In this document: in pieces, positions 42,401-51,263 of the stretch
Position numbering within the stretch: the first letter of the stretch is position 1
Layout of the letters: every line of letters begins with the position of its first letter
Source of the DNA: Cupriavidus oxalaticus
GTDB taxonomy: Bacteria > Pseudomonadota > Gammaproteobacteria > Burkholderiales > Burkholderiaceae
Assembly (NCBI RefSeq): GCF_016894385.1
Contig: NZ_CP069811.1
Span: 2,580,501 to 2,644,500, forward strand
DNA: 64,000 bases
Reading direction: 5' to 3'
The notes under the pieces: model-generated
Database searches by the model: none
What the model was told of the DNA's origin: nothing
What the model saw: only the letters and a program-made list of their open reading frames with translations
Position numbers and translations under genes: made by a program

Positions 42401-43369
42401 TTGTCCAGCCACACCGATCCCGCCGATCCCGCGGCCTCCCGCCCCGCCCAGCGCGAACGCAGCGCGCCTGGACCGATGGCCCGGGTGCGCGCGCACGCCG
42501 GCGCGCACGTGCGCGCGCTGACCCGCAGCAATTCCGGCCTCACCCTCGACTATGACAACCCGCCCGGCGACCCCGGCCTGTTCGGCCCCGACGCGGTCTG
42601 CTGGCGCGTGCATGCGGACTTCCCGGCCATGCTGGCCGGCGGCGTCAGCGCGCTGCTGCTGCAGACGCTGCATCCGCTGGCGCTGGCCGGCGTATGGGAC
42701 CACTCCAGCTTTCGCACCGACATGCAGGGCCGGCTCGGCCGCACTGCGCAGTTCATTGCCGGCACCACCTACGGCAGCCGCGACGATGCCATGGCACTGA
42801 TCGGGCGCGTGCGGCGCATCCATGCCGGCGTCACCGGCGTGGCGCCGGACGGGCGGCGTTATGCGGCGACGGATCCGGCGCTGCTGACGTGGGTGCATGT
42901 GGCCGAGGTGTCGAGCTTCATGGCGGGCTACCTGCGCTATGTCGGGCCGCTGGGCGAAGCCGACCAGGACCGCTATTACGACGAGGTCGCGCGCATCGCG
43001 CTGCTGCTCGGCGCGGCCGACGTGCCGCGCTCGCGCGCCGCGGTGGCGGCCTACCTGGAGGCGATGCGGCCCCAGCTGCAGGCCAGCGAGCGCACCCGTG
43101 AAGTGGTGCGGCTGGTGCGCAGGATGCCCGTGGCCAACCCGCTGCTGCAACCGGCGGTGCGGATCATGGCCGATGCCGGCATTGCCTTGCTGCCACCGTG
43201 GGCGCGGCAGCAGCTGGACCTCGACGAGCCTTTGCTGCGGCGCTCGGCCACGCGGGCCGGCATGGGCGTGCTGGCGCCGGCGCTGCGCTGGGCGCTGGGC
43301 GCGGGGCTGGCGGCCCGGGCACGGCGGCGCGTGGCCCGCGGCAAGGATGTGGCCGGGGCTGCGGGCTGA
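42401..43369 (+). CDS. MpaB/DUF2236-family oxygenase-like protein
   Basis: 322 residues from a TTG without clear ribosome-binding site; an ATG at 42476 is an alternative. The DUF2236/MpaB pattern is visible: FPAMLAGGVSALLLQTLHPL (conserved LQxxHP), GRLGRTAQFIAGTTYGSRDD, VRRIHAGVTGVAPDGRRYAA and LTWVHVAEVSSFMAGYLRY. Latex-clearing and mycophenolate oxygenases are distant relatives that bind haem through a conserved His. Substrate cannot be assigned. It lies alone ahead of the chemotaxis gene on the other strand. Confidence 0.85.
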   Translation: MSSHTDPADPAASRPAQRERSAPGPMARVRAHAGAHVRALTRSNSGLTLDYDNPPGDPGLFGPDAVCWRVHADFPAMLAGGVSALLLQTLHPLALAGVWDHSSFRTDMQGRLGRTAQFIAGTTYGSRDDAMALIGRVRRIHAGVTGVAPDGRRYAATDPALLTWVHVAEVSSFMAGYLRYVGPLGEADQDRYYDEVARIALLLGAADVPRSRAAVAAYLEAMRPQLQASERTREVVRLVRRMPVANPLLQPAVRIMADAGIALLPPWARQQLDLDEPLLRRSATRAGMGVLAPALRWALGAGLAARARRRVARGKDVAGAAG

Positions 43370-43431
43370 CTAGTTCTGTTCCGCAATACGCAGATAGCTT
43401 GCCGAAATGTCCGGATCTGGGCCGGATCGGC

Positions 43432-45429
43432 TCAGAACGTCTCCCAGTCGCCGCCATCGGTCATGGCCGGCTGCGCTGCGCGGCGGCGCGGCGCGGCCGG
43501 CAGCACCGGCTCCTGGCGGCGGTGCGTGACGGCCGGGCGCTGGTGCGTCGGCAGGGCCGGCGTGCGGGTCGGCGGGCGGGTCGGCAGCACGGACTTCTGC
43601 GGCTTGCGCTCGATCGGCGCGCGCGCCGCGGCCGGCACCGCGGGCTGACGCGGGGCCGCGGCAGGGGCGCGGGGCGGGCGCGGCGGCGTGGATGTGACGG
43701 TGGGCACAACAACTGGCGCGGAAGACCGGTTGGCTGGCTCGTTGACGGGCGCCGTGGCGCGCGCCGGCCCCGCCTTGCGCTTCGCCCCGGCCGAAGTGCG
43801 CGGGACTACCGGCGTGGCACGAGGTGCCGGCCGAGCGACGGGCATCACCGTTTCGGTCGCCGGCGCCCCTTGCCCCTCCACTTCGAACCGCCCCACTTCA
43901 GACACCAGCCCGTCGGCCTGGTGCAGCAGGCTCTGCGCCGCGGCGGCGGCCTGCTCGACCAGCGCCGCGTTCTGCTGCGTCACCCCTTCCATCTGCGTCA
44001 CCGCCAGGCTGACCTGCTCGATGCCGGTGGTCTGCTCGGCGCTGGCCGCCGTGATCTCGCCGATGATATGCGTCACGCGCCCGACGGCCCCGACGATATC
44101 GTCCATGGTGCGCCCGGCCTGCTCGGCCTGGCGCGCCCCTTCCTGCACCTGCTGCACCGAGCCGCCGATCAGCCCGGCAATCTCCTTGGCGGCGGCCGAG
44201 GAACGCTGCGCCAGGCTGCGCACCTCCGCCGCGACCACGGCAAAGCCGCGCCCCTGCTCGCCCGCGCGCGCGGCCTCCACCGCGGCGTTGAGCGCCAGGA
44301 TATTGGTCTGGAAGGCGATGCCCTCGATCACGCCGGTGATCTCGGCCACCTGCGACGACGACCGCGAGATGGTCTCCATGGTCTGCACCATCTCGCGCAC
44401 GGCGCGGCCACCCTCGGAAGCGACCTCCGACGCATTCAGCGCCAGCTGGCTGGCCTGGCGCGCATTGTCGGCGTTCTGGCGCACGGTCGAGGTCAACTGC
44501 TCCATCGACGCCGCGGTCTGCTGCAGCGACGCCGCCTGCTGGCCGGTGCGCACCGACAGGTCGGCATTGCCGCGCGAGATCTCGCGCGTCGCGCCCTCGA
44601 TCGAGCCCGAGGCGCGCTGGATCCCCTGCACCAGGCCCGACAGGTGGCGGAAGGCGCGTTCCAGCGCGGCCAGCATGCGCCCGGTCTCATCGCGGCTGCG
44701 CACCGCCACGCGGTAGCGCAGGTTGCCGGTCGCCAGTGCCTCGGCGGCCTGCAGCGCCTGCCGCACCGGGCGCGTCACCGAACGCGTGATCGCCCACCCC
44801 AGCAACGCTGCCAGCGCCACTGCCGCGGCGGCCATGCCCAGCAGCATGTTGCGGGTCCAGGCATAGCGCGCGTCCGATTCCCTGACCGCCGCGACCGCGC
44901 CGGCCCGCCCCATCGCCACGAGGCCATCGAGCTGCTCGAAATACGGCCCCTGCGCCGCCGGCAGCGTCACCACCAGCCCCGCCCGCGCGCCGGCGAATTC
45001 ACCGGCGCCGACCTGGCGCAGCACCATGTCGAGCTGGCCGTCATACGCGTGCCGCGCCACCTCCAGCTCGGCAAAGCGCTTCTGCAGGTCCGGCCGGCCG
45101 GAAGCCTCCATCACCTTGCCCATCGCCGCCAGCGTTTCCTGCATCGACTCGCGCAGCGCCTGGATGCGCCCGGCATTCTGCGCCGCCATGGCGGGGTCTT
45201 CGGTCAGGGTGGCATCGCGCACCATGATGCCGACCGCCAGCGCGTCCTCCTTGACCCGGTTCAGGTCCAGCACCTTCAGCAGGCGGCCTTCCACGGTCAT
45301 GCGCATCGCCTGGTTCATGCCGCCCAGCGCAAAGACGCCCGACAAGGCAATGCCCACCAGCAGCACCACCACCACCGAAAAGGCCAGGGAAAGCCGGACC
45401 CCGATGCCAATGTTGCGAAACCATGCCAT
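43432..45429 (-). CDS. methyl-accepting chemotaxis protein with CheR-docking tail
   Basis: 665 residues from an ATG with AGGAGGG upstream. TM1 about 10-35 ([20 protein letters not shown]), a periplasmic four-helix-type domain (about 36-185), TM2 about 190-210, HAMP (about 211-265) and a cytoplasmic signalling domain with the hairpin [20 protein letters not shown] and flanking methylation helices. The last 130 residues are a Pro/Ala/Arg-rich linker ending in DWETF, the pentapeptide that docks CheR and CheB in high-abundance E. coli receptors (NWETF). The ligand is not evident. It neighbours the flagellin genes. Confidence 0.92.
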   Translation of the reverse strand: MAWFRNIGIGVRLSLAFSVVVVLLVGIALSGVFALGGMNQAMRMTVEGRLLKVLDLNRVKEDALAVGIMVRDATLTEDPAMAAQNAGRIQALRESMQETLAAMGKVMEASGRPDLQKRFAELEVARHAYDGQLDMVLRQVGAGEFAGARAGLVVTLPAAQGPYFEQLDGLVAMGRAGAVAAVRESDARYAWTRNMLLGMAAAAVALAALLGWAITRSVTRPVRQALQAAEALATGNLRYRVAVRSRDETGRMLAALERAFRHLSGLVQGIQRASGSIEGATREISRGNADLSVRTGQQAASLQQTAASMEQLTSTVRQNADNARQASQLALNASEVASEGGRAVREMVQTMETISRSSSQVAEITGVIEGIAFQTNILALNAAVEAARAGEQGRGFAVVAAEVRSLAQRSSAAAKEIAGLIGGSVQQVQEGARQAEQAGRTMDDIVGAVGRVTHIIGEITAASAEQTTGIEQVSLAVTQMEGVTQQNAALVEQAAAAAQSLLHQADGLVSEVGRFEVEGQGAPATETVMPVARPAPRATPVVPRTSAGAKRKAGPARATAPVNEPANRSSAPVVVPTVTSTPPRPPRAPAAAPRQPAVPAAARAPIERKPQKSVLPTRPPTRTPALPTHQRPAVTHRRQEPVLPAAPRRRAAQPAMTDGGDWETF

Positions 45430-45525
45430 CACTACGCTCCCTCCTGAACCCAATGTTGTTATGTCCGTACGAGCGCGGTCCTGCCGGGGCCAAACGACGG
45501 CAATACGTACGGCAGCGCAGCCGCG

Positions 45526-45552
45526 CTATCGGCGGTCAGCGAACAGTTCTTG
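45526..45552 (-). promoter_or_regulatory. candidate sigma-28 promoter for the MCP gene
   Basis: On the minus strand, CAAG-N15-GCCGATAG. The -10 element differs from consensus GCCGATAA at one base and the spacing is exact; the -35 is a weak match to TAAA. It lies about 100 bases before the MCP start. Confidence 0.45.
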
Positions 45553-45746
45553 AGGGGAAATGAGAATTAGAGGCAAAAACACCCGCAGTTCGGTGAATTG
45601 CCTGTCCGGAAGGTGGCTTTTAATCACGCTGGGCATCCCGAACGGTCGGTTTATTCACGACCACAGCGCCACAGAGCGCGACCCAAACGACGTAGGCACC
45701 AAAAAAGAAGCCCACGCGCGGGGTGCTCGTAGGCTTTCCAGGACTG

Positions 45747-45769
45747 CACGAGCTCAACACAAGCTCGTG
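45747..45769. repeat. inverted repeat (hairpin) of unknown role
   Basis: CACGAGCT and AGCTCGTG, a perfect 8-bp stem with 7-base loop CAACACA. It is not followed by a T-run on either strand, so it could be an operator or an attenuator rather than a terminator. Confidence 0.6.
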
Positions 45770-46316
45770 TCAAGAATATAAACGCGCTTACATGAGGTGT
45801 AAATCCCGTTTCTATCAGGGAAATCCCTTATGCTCTATGCGGTAATTTGCGCACTTTTAATGATTTTGGCCTTGAGATCACTTTCAGGGCGAATTTGATT
45901 TTTCCTCAGTTTTTCCCGCGGGCCCCGTCCACGCAGGGCGGCGAGCGCTGCCTGCGAAGATCATGTGCAGTTGCACAAAAGCCGCTACAATATCACAGCT
46001 CCGAGCGCAACAAATTTTATAGAGCGTATGCTCTAGGCCCAGCGAGGCACTCCGCCCGTCAACCCTTGTAAAACTTTGTTACTCTCGGCCCTGAAGTATT
46101 CCCCTTCTCTTCTGGCAGCGCCCCTCGCCGGCATGTGCGCGACGCCCTGGGGCCCGCATACGAGGCCCGCAGGCACCGCAACGCCGACGTCCCGACCCGA
46201 GGCCGGTTCCGAGAGCGGATCTTTCCCCAGCCGCCCTGGCCGCGCCGCCCACCAAGCCGCCGGCCAACGGACCGTCATCAGCCGCCAGAACCCTTGCGGG
46301 CTCTTCCGGAGTCGTT

Positions 46317-46634
46317 GTGAAGAAGAAGGAAACCCGGCCCAAACGCTCCAGCCGAAAAGAACTGCAGTACCAGCAGCTTGTCGCCCAATCGGCCAACCGC
46401 GCGCCGGTGGTTGTCCATTTGTCCAATGGAACGCGCCTGCAGGGGGTGGTTCTGGCAACGGACAACTATATGCTGCTGCTCGGTCGGCAACTGGACGATC
46501 CGCAGCCGACGCTTGTCTACAAGCAGGCGATTTGTTTGGTGACGCCGCTGGACACGCCGGCGGTCGGGATCGACCCGGCGATTGCGGCGGAATTCGTGCC
46601 GATCTATATACCGCGGACGCGCAAGCGGCGCTGA
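46317..46634 (+). CDS. Hfq-like Sm-domain protein adjacent to fliC
   Basis: 105 residues from a GTG with GGAG upstream. The Sm fold resembles Hfq: APVVVHLSNGTRLQGVVLAT (Sm1, compare VPVSIYLVNGIKLQG of Hfq), then YMLLLGRQ, and Sm2 LVYKQAICLVTPL in place of MVYKHAIS. His57 of E. coli Hfq corresponds to Gln here, and Tyr25 to His. N- and C-terminal extensions are basic (MKKKETRPKRSSRKE; PRTRKRR). It may form a hexamer and bind RNA, perhaps with different specificity. It lies about 220 bases before fliC, so flagellin mRNA is a candidate target; this is inference. Confidence 0.8.
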   Translation: MKKKETRPKRSSRKELQYQQLVAQSANRAPVVVHLSNGTRLQGVVLATDNYMLLLGRQLDDPQPTLVYKQAICLVTPLDTPAVGIDPAIAAEFVPIYIPRTRKRR

Positions 46635-46733
46635 TTCCAGCCATCCCTACCCTTCCCGCCCGCCGCAGCTACGCCGCAGGCGCGGCTCCTTGCGTCTTGC
46701 CAGTCTCCCCCGAAACTATCGCGGAGATCACTC

Positions 46734-46760
46734 TAAACCTTTGTCTGGGCCGGTCGATAA
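46734..46760 (+). promoter_or_regulatory. sigma-28 promoter of fliC
   Basis: TAAA-N15-GTCGATAA, a near-perfect match to the flagellar FliA promoter consensus (TAAA-N15-GCCGATAA), with exact spacing. It ends 96 bases before the fliC start. Confidence 0.9.
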
Positions 46761-46856
46761 CCCAAGCAACGGAGGCACTCTACGCCCTGCAAAGCAGGCC
46801 GCCAACGTTACGGCGCTAGCCGGAATGCCAAAAACTTTGCATATAGGAGTCGTACC

Positions 46857-48413
46857 ATGGCGCAAGTCATTAACACCAATTCGTTGTCTCTGATGACTCA
46901 GAACAACATGAACGCGTCGCAATCGCAGCTGAATACTGCGATTCAGCGTCTGTCGTCGGGTCTGCGCATCAACAGCGCCAAGGACGACGCGGCGGGTCAG
47001 GCCATCGCCAACCGCTTCACGGCCAACATCAAGGGCCTGACCCAGGCTCAGCGCAACGCCAACGACGGCATTTCGCTGGCTCAGACGACCGAAGGTTCGC
47101 TGAACGAAATCAACAACAACCTGCAACGCGTCCGTGAACTGTCCGTGCAGGCTGCCAATGGCACCAACTCGCCGAGCGACCTGGAATCGATCCAGGCTGA
47201 AATCAAGCAGCGCCTGGACGAAATCGACCGTGTGTCGGCCCAGACGCAATTCAACGGCGTGAAGGTGCTGGCCGGCGACAGCAAGATGACCATCCAAGTT
47301 GGCGCTAAGGACGGTGAAACCATTAGCATCAACCTGAAGGAAATCACCTCCAAGACCCTCGGCCTCGGCAACCTGGATATCTCGCGCAAGAGCCTGGATC
47401 TGTCGACCGTTGCAACGGCTGCCACGACCACGGTGACTCCTGCCTCGTCCGGCGCGACCGAGTCGGTGACGCTGTCGGCAGTGGACACGCAGGTGGCTGG
47501 CGCCTACAAAGTGTACGTGGATGATGCCGATGCCGACAAGCTCTATGTTTCGGCTGACGGCACCACGTACTTCGACGTGACCAGCTACGACTCCGCAACC
47601 GGCCAAGTCAAATTCGATAGCAGCACCCCACTGGGCGCTGCTCCGACGGCCACTCAAGCTGCTGCCGGCCAGGAACTCTCGGTTGGTGGCGGCAAGACGG
47701 TCAACGTCGACAACGTGAAGGCCGTGGATACCAACGCTGCGACGGCTCCGGACATCTACATCGACCAGGACGGCAACTTCTATGTCTCGCAGGACAACGG
47801 CGCGACTGTCCTGTCGGCCACGTTCGACGACACCACCGGCGAAGTATCGTATGACGGCGCGGACTGGGGTAGCGCCGCTGCACCGGGCGCTGGCGTAGCT
47901 CTGTCAGCCGCTCCAGTGACGACCTATGAAATTCCGCCGGTCGCAGTGCCCGCAGTGACCGCTGACCTGTCCGGCCTGGACGCCGATAAGGTCGGCAGCT
48001 CGCCCTCGCTGCACAAGGTCACCAACGAGGATGGGTCGGACGGCGGCTATGTAGTCAAGGGGTCCCAGAACGGCTCGGATGTTTACTACAAGGCTAACGT
48101 TGCGACCGACGGCACGGTCACGCTGGGCGAGCAGTACAACCCGGACCCGCTGGCCGCGATCGACGACGCCCTGGCAAGCGTGGACGAGCTGCGTAGCCAA
48201 CTGGGTGCCGTGCAGAACCGCTTCGAGTCAAGCATCACCAACCTCGCCAACACGACCACCAACCTGTCGGCCGCACGCTCGCGTATCCAGGACGCAGACT
48301 ACGCAACGGAAGTGTCGAACATGACCCGCGCGCAGATCCTGCAACAAGCTGGCACGTCGGTCCTGGCCCAGGCCAACCAGACCACGCAAAACGTGCTGTC
48401 GCTGCTGCGTTAA
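46857..48413 (+). CDS. fliC: flagellin FliC
   Basis: 518 residues from an ATG with AGGAG seven bases upstream. The conserved N-terminal D0/D1 region ([37 protein letters not shown]) and the C-terminal D0/D1 region ([36 protein letters not shown]) enclose a variable middle (about 175-430) rich in Thr/Asp/Ala. The conserved Arg/Leu pattern near [10 protein letters not shown] is part of the region recognised by TLR5 in other flagellins. The gene is driven by the sigma-28 site upstream and is followed by a terminator. Confidence 0.97.
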   Translation: MAQVINTNSLSLMTQNNMNASQSQLNTAIQRLSSGLRINSAKDDAAGQAIANRFTANIKGLTQAQRNANDGISLAQTTEGSLNEINNNLQRVRELSVQAANGTNSPSDLESIQAEIKQRLDEIDRVSAQTQFNGVKVLAGDSKMTIQVGAKDGETISINLKEITSKTLGLGNLDISRKSLDLSTVATAATTTVTPASSGATESVTLSAVDTQVAGAYKVYVDDADADKLYVSADGTTYFDVTSYDSATGQVKFDSSTPLGAAPTATQAAAGQELSVGGGKTVNVDNVKAVDTNAATAPDIYIDQDGNFYVSQDNGATVLSATFDDTTGEVSYDGADWGSAAAPGAGVALSAAPVTTYEIPPVAVPAVTADLSGLDADKVGSSPSLHKVTNEDGSDGGYVVKGSQNGSDVYYKANVATDGTVTLGEQYNPDPLAAIDDALASVDELRSQLGAVQNRFESSITNLANTTTNLSAARSRIQDADYATEVSNMTRAQILQQAGTSVLAQANQTTQNVLSLLR

Positions 48414-48435
48414 TCGCATCTGCGCAGGCAAAAGG

Positions 48436-48461
48436 CTGGGCCGCGAGGCCCGGTCTTTTTT
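48436..48461 (+). terminator. terminator after fliC
   Basis: Stem CTGGGCC / GGCCCGG with GCGA loop, followed by TCTTTTTT. It separates fliC, expressed at high level, from the flaG-fliD-fliS-fliT unit. Confidence 0.85.
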
Positions 48462-48551
48462 CCACCGCGCATCGGGAGCATTTTGCAGGCGGGCCGCCGC
48501 CTGCAAAGCGTTTCCAACGACCGAAATTGCTAACCCGGGCGAAAGCAAACC

Positions 48552-48923
48552 ATGGCGACTCCCTTTCCTGTGCTTTCGAGCGCCGCGCTCCAGCCTTCAG
48601 AAGCGCCGGCTGCCGTCGCTTCCGCACACGTTGCAACCCATGCGCGGCGCTACGCCGCTGGTACGGCACCGGAGGCCACCACAAATAGCGCTGACCTGAA
48701 CGCCGGCGCTGATTCAGTTGCGCTGTCCGAACTCGCGGACGCACTGAAGGCCACGTCCATCGGCTTGCGGTTCGAAATCGACGAAGACACTCACCGCGTC
48801 ATCACCAAGGTGATTGACAAAGAAACCGGTGAGCTGATCCGGCAAATGCCCATCGAAGAAGTGCTACGCATCGCGCGGGCGATAGACAAGGTGCAGGGAT
48901 TGTTTGTCAGGCAGTCAGCCTGA
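48552..48923 (+). CDS. flaG: FlaG flagellar protein
   Basis: 123 residues. The C-terminal FlaG signature LRFEIDEDTHRVITKVIDKE followed by TGELIRQMPIEEVLRIARAI is clear; the N-terminal half is variable and Ala/Thr-rich. FlaG proteins affect filament length. It lies about 65 bases before fliD. Confidence 0.88.
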   Translation: MATPFPVLSSAALQPSEAPAAVASAHVATHARRYAAGTAPEATTNSADLNAGADSVALSELADALKATSIGLRFEIDEDTHRVITKVIDKETGELIRQMPIEEVLRIARAIDKVQGLFVRQSA

Positions 48924-48988
48924 AGTGATACGAACCACCGGGTAGCGCAACAGGCACGAACAACAGTTGAAGAAGAGGCAAGACAAGC

Positions 48989-50395
48989 ATGGCATCGATC
49001 TCCTCCCTTGGCATCGGCTCCAATCTGAACCTGAACACCCTGCTCGAGCAATTGCAGACGGCGGAGCAGGCACCGTTGACTGCGATTACAGCACGGGCCA
49101 AGAGCTATCAGACTAAGTTGTCGGCCTACAGCCAGGTACAGAGTGTGCTGACAGCCTATCAAGCTTCCGCCAAGAAGCTGGCCGATGCTTCGTCCTTCGG
49201 CGTGGTGAAGGCTTCGCTGAACACCACAGACATCATGACGGTCAGCACTGCCAGCAACGCGGTGCCGGGCAACTATGACATCACTGTGAGCAACTTGGCG
49301 ACCGCGCAATCGCTGGTAAGTGGCAACGTAGCCGACCAGAAAACTGCGATCGGCGGCGGAGAGATCGTCTTCCAGTTTGGCGAGGCGCTGGCAAGCGGCG
49401 GCACGGCTACCAGCACAAAGAAGGTAGCCGTACCTGCCGGCGCCACACTGGAAGGAGTGCGCGACGCCATCAATAAGGCCGGCATCGGCGTGACCGCCAG
49501 CATCATCAACGACGGCAGCAGCAATCCGTACCGTCTGGTGCTAACGTCGGACAAGACCGGTACCCAGGCCACCATGAAGGTGTCCTCCGCCGATACGGCC
49601 CTGAATGACCTGGTTGGCTTCGACCCGGACCCTCTGGCCACCGACAACAAGATGGAACAGAAGGTTCCTCCGGCAAACGCCACGCTGAAAATCAACGGCA
49701 TTGACGTCGTCAGCCAGAGCAATACCGTGGTAGACGCCGCTCAGGGCGTGACGATGACCCTGACCAAGGCCGGCACGACCTCACTCACCATTACCCGCGA
49801 CAATGCTGCGATCAAGTCGACGATCCAGGCCTTTGTCACCGCGTACAACAATATCCAGTCCACGGCAAAATCGCTGACCGCTTTCGACACCGACTCTGGG
49901 ACCTCCGCTGCCTTGACTGGCGATGGCACGTTGCGCAATATCCAGGCGCGACTGCGCGGCATGCTTGGGGGCGCCACGTCTGACGGGAATGGCGGGTCGC
50001 TCACCCTCATCGATATCGGTGTCACGTTCAACAAGGACGGCACCATGGCAGTGGATGACGGCAAGCTGACCAAGGCCATCAGTAACAACCTGGCCGGCGT
50101 GACCGCGATGTTCTCGGGTACCGGCGACACGACCAGCCTGGGCAAGCAAGTCACGGATTTCGTTGACAGCCTTTCGACCACCAACGGTGCACTTAAGGTA
50201 GCGCAGGATGGCATCACCAACACGCTCAAGGACCTGGAAGACGACTACACGCGTGTTGAAGACCGCGTCAATTCGACCATTGAACGTTACAAGACCCAGT
50301 TCACGCAACTGGACATGCTGGTCGCCCAAATGAACCGCACCAGCAGCTATCTGACCCAGCAGTTCGACGCCCTCAAGGCTCAGACCAGCAAGTAA
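48989..50395 (+). CDS. fliD: FliD flagellar filament cap
   Basis: 468 residues. N-terminal SSLGIGSNLNLNTLLEQLQT and C-terminal MNRTSSYLTQQFDALKAQTS coiled ends are typical of FliD; the middle holds FliD_N and FliD_C domains (NKAGIGVTASIINDGSSNPY; QNFVTAYNN-like AFVTAYNNIQSTAKSLT). FliD forms the pentameric cap under which flagellin polymerises. It is followed by fliS and fliT, so the usual capping and chaperone unit is complete. Confidence 0.95.
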   Translation: MASISSLGIGSNLNLNTLLEQLQTAEQAPLTAITARAKSYQTKLSAYSQVQSVLTAYQASAKKLADASSFGVVKASLNTTDIMTVSTASNAVPGNYDITVSNLATAQSLVSGNVADQKTAIGGGEIVFQFGEALASGGTATSTKKVAVPAGATLEGVRDAINKAGIGVTASIINDGSSNPYRLVLTSDKTGTQATMKVSSADTALNDLVGFDPDPLATDNKMEQKVPPANATLKINGIDVVSQSNTVVDAAQGVTMTLTKAGTTSLTITRDNAAIKSTIQAFVTAYNNIQSTAKSLTAFDTDSGTSAALTGDGTLRNIQARLRGMLGGATSDGNGGSLTLIDIGVTFNKDGTMAVDDGKLTKAISNNLAGVTAMFSGTGDTTSLGKQVTDFVDSLSTTNGALKVAQDGITNTLKDLEDDYTRVEDRVNSTIERYKTQFTQLDMLVAQMNRTSSYLTQQFDALKAQTSK

Positions 50396-50413
50396 TCATT
50401 AAGGAAACGTGCC

Positions 50414-50809
50414 ATGTTCGCCCGCCAAGCCATCAACGCCTACGCCCAGGTTGGCGTCCAGACCGGCGCCATGAGCGCCAGCCCGCACAAGCTCATCACG
50501 ATGCTGTATGACGGCGCCCGCGCCGCCATCGCGCGCGCGAAATTCCACCTGGAAGGCGGCAGCATTGCCGAACGCGGCACCGCCATCTCCAAAGCCATCG
50601 ACATCATCGACAACGGCCTGCGCGCCGTACTCGACCACGACGCCGGCGGCGAGATCTCCGCCAACCTCGAATCCCTCTACGAATACATGGTCCGCCGCCT
50701 GATGCTGGCCAACCTGCGCGGCGACGCGGCCTTGCTGGCCGAGGTGGATGCCCTGCTGGAAAGCCTGGCCTCGGCCTGGGCGCAGATCGACGAGCCGCAA
50801 CCCGCCTGA
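50414..50809 (+). CDS. fliS: FliS flagellin export chaperone
   Basis: 131 residues, 18 bases after fliD. Family signatures are AYAQVGVQTGAMSASPHKLI, TMLYDGARAAIARAK, and ISKAIDIIDNGLRAVLD. FliS binds the C-terminal disordered region of FliC to prevent premature assembly and guides it to the export gate. Confidence 0.94.
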   Translation: MFARQAINAYAQVGVQTGAMSASPHKLITMLYDGARAAIARAKFHLEGGSIAERGTAISKAIDIIDNGLRAVLDHDAGGEISANLESLYEYMVRRLMLANLRGDAALLAEVDALLESLASAWAQIDEPQPA

Positions 50810-50822
50810 CAGGACAACTGAA

Positions 50823-51155
50823 ATGGCCCCCTATTCCCCCATCGTCACCTGCTACGAAGCCATCCTGGCCCTGTCGTCCCGCATGCACGACGCCGCCCAG
50901 GCGGCCGACTGGGACACAGTCACCGGGCTGCAGCGCAGCTACCTGGAACAGGTCGAGCACCTGCGCCAGCTCGACCATGAGACTCCGTTCTCCGATGCCG
51001 AGCGCATGCGCCGCTACCAGTTGCTGGACCGCATCCTCACCTACGATGCCCGCATCCGCGAGCTGGCCATGCCGGAGCTGAAGAAGCTCGGCGACATGCT
51101 GACCAGTTCGCGCCGCCAGGTGGAGCTCAAGTCGGCGTACGGCGCAATGGCCTGA
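50823..51155 (+). CDS. fliT: FliT flagellar chaperone
   Basis: 110 residues from the ATG at 50823; the 25 residues upstream in frame are the shadow of fliS. Helical protein with SPIVTCYEAILALSSRMHDA and LLDRILTYDARIRELAMPEL patterns typical of FliT, the FliD chaperone that also acts on FlhDC in enterics. It is directly after fliS. Confidence 0.85.
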   Translation: MAPYSPIVTCYEAILALSSRMHDAAQAADWDTVTGLQRSYLEQVEHLRQLDHETPFSDAERMRRYQLLDRILTYDARIRELAMPELKKLGDMLTSSRRQVELKSAYGAMA

Positions 51156-51263
51156 GCAGCAACCAGACAGATGCCGCGCGCCAGCACCGGCGCGCTTTCC
51201 CCGCCGGACCACACACGCGCACGGCCCTGCGCCGCGCCGCCTTTTCCCGCTGCTTCCTGAACC

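Larger units (their letters stand above)
45430..46316. other. long intergenic region upstream of the Hfq-like gene
   Basis: 887 bases without a supported gene, with several AT-rich blocks (for example near 45773-45900). It contains the candidate MCP promoter and a strong hairpin, both listed separately, and the smaller palindrome TAGAGCGTATGCTCTA at 46019-46034. It separates the MCP (minus) from the Hfq-like gene (plus). A non-coding RNA could lie here but none is recognisable. Confidence 0.5.

Noticed and set aside
43198..45447. 749-codon plus-strand frame opposite the MCP gene
   Set aside because: Antisense to the full chemotaxis receptor, which carries all domains on the minus strand.
45800..46070. 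tRNA or small RNA in the AT-rich region before the Hfq-like gene
   Set aside because: No cloverleaf or family-specific RNA pattern could be recognised by eye.
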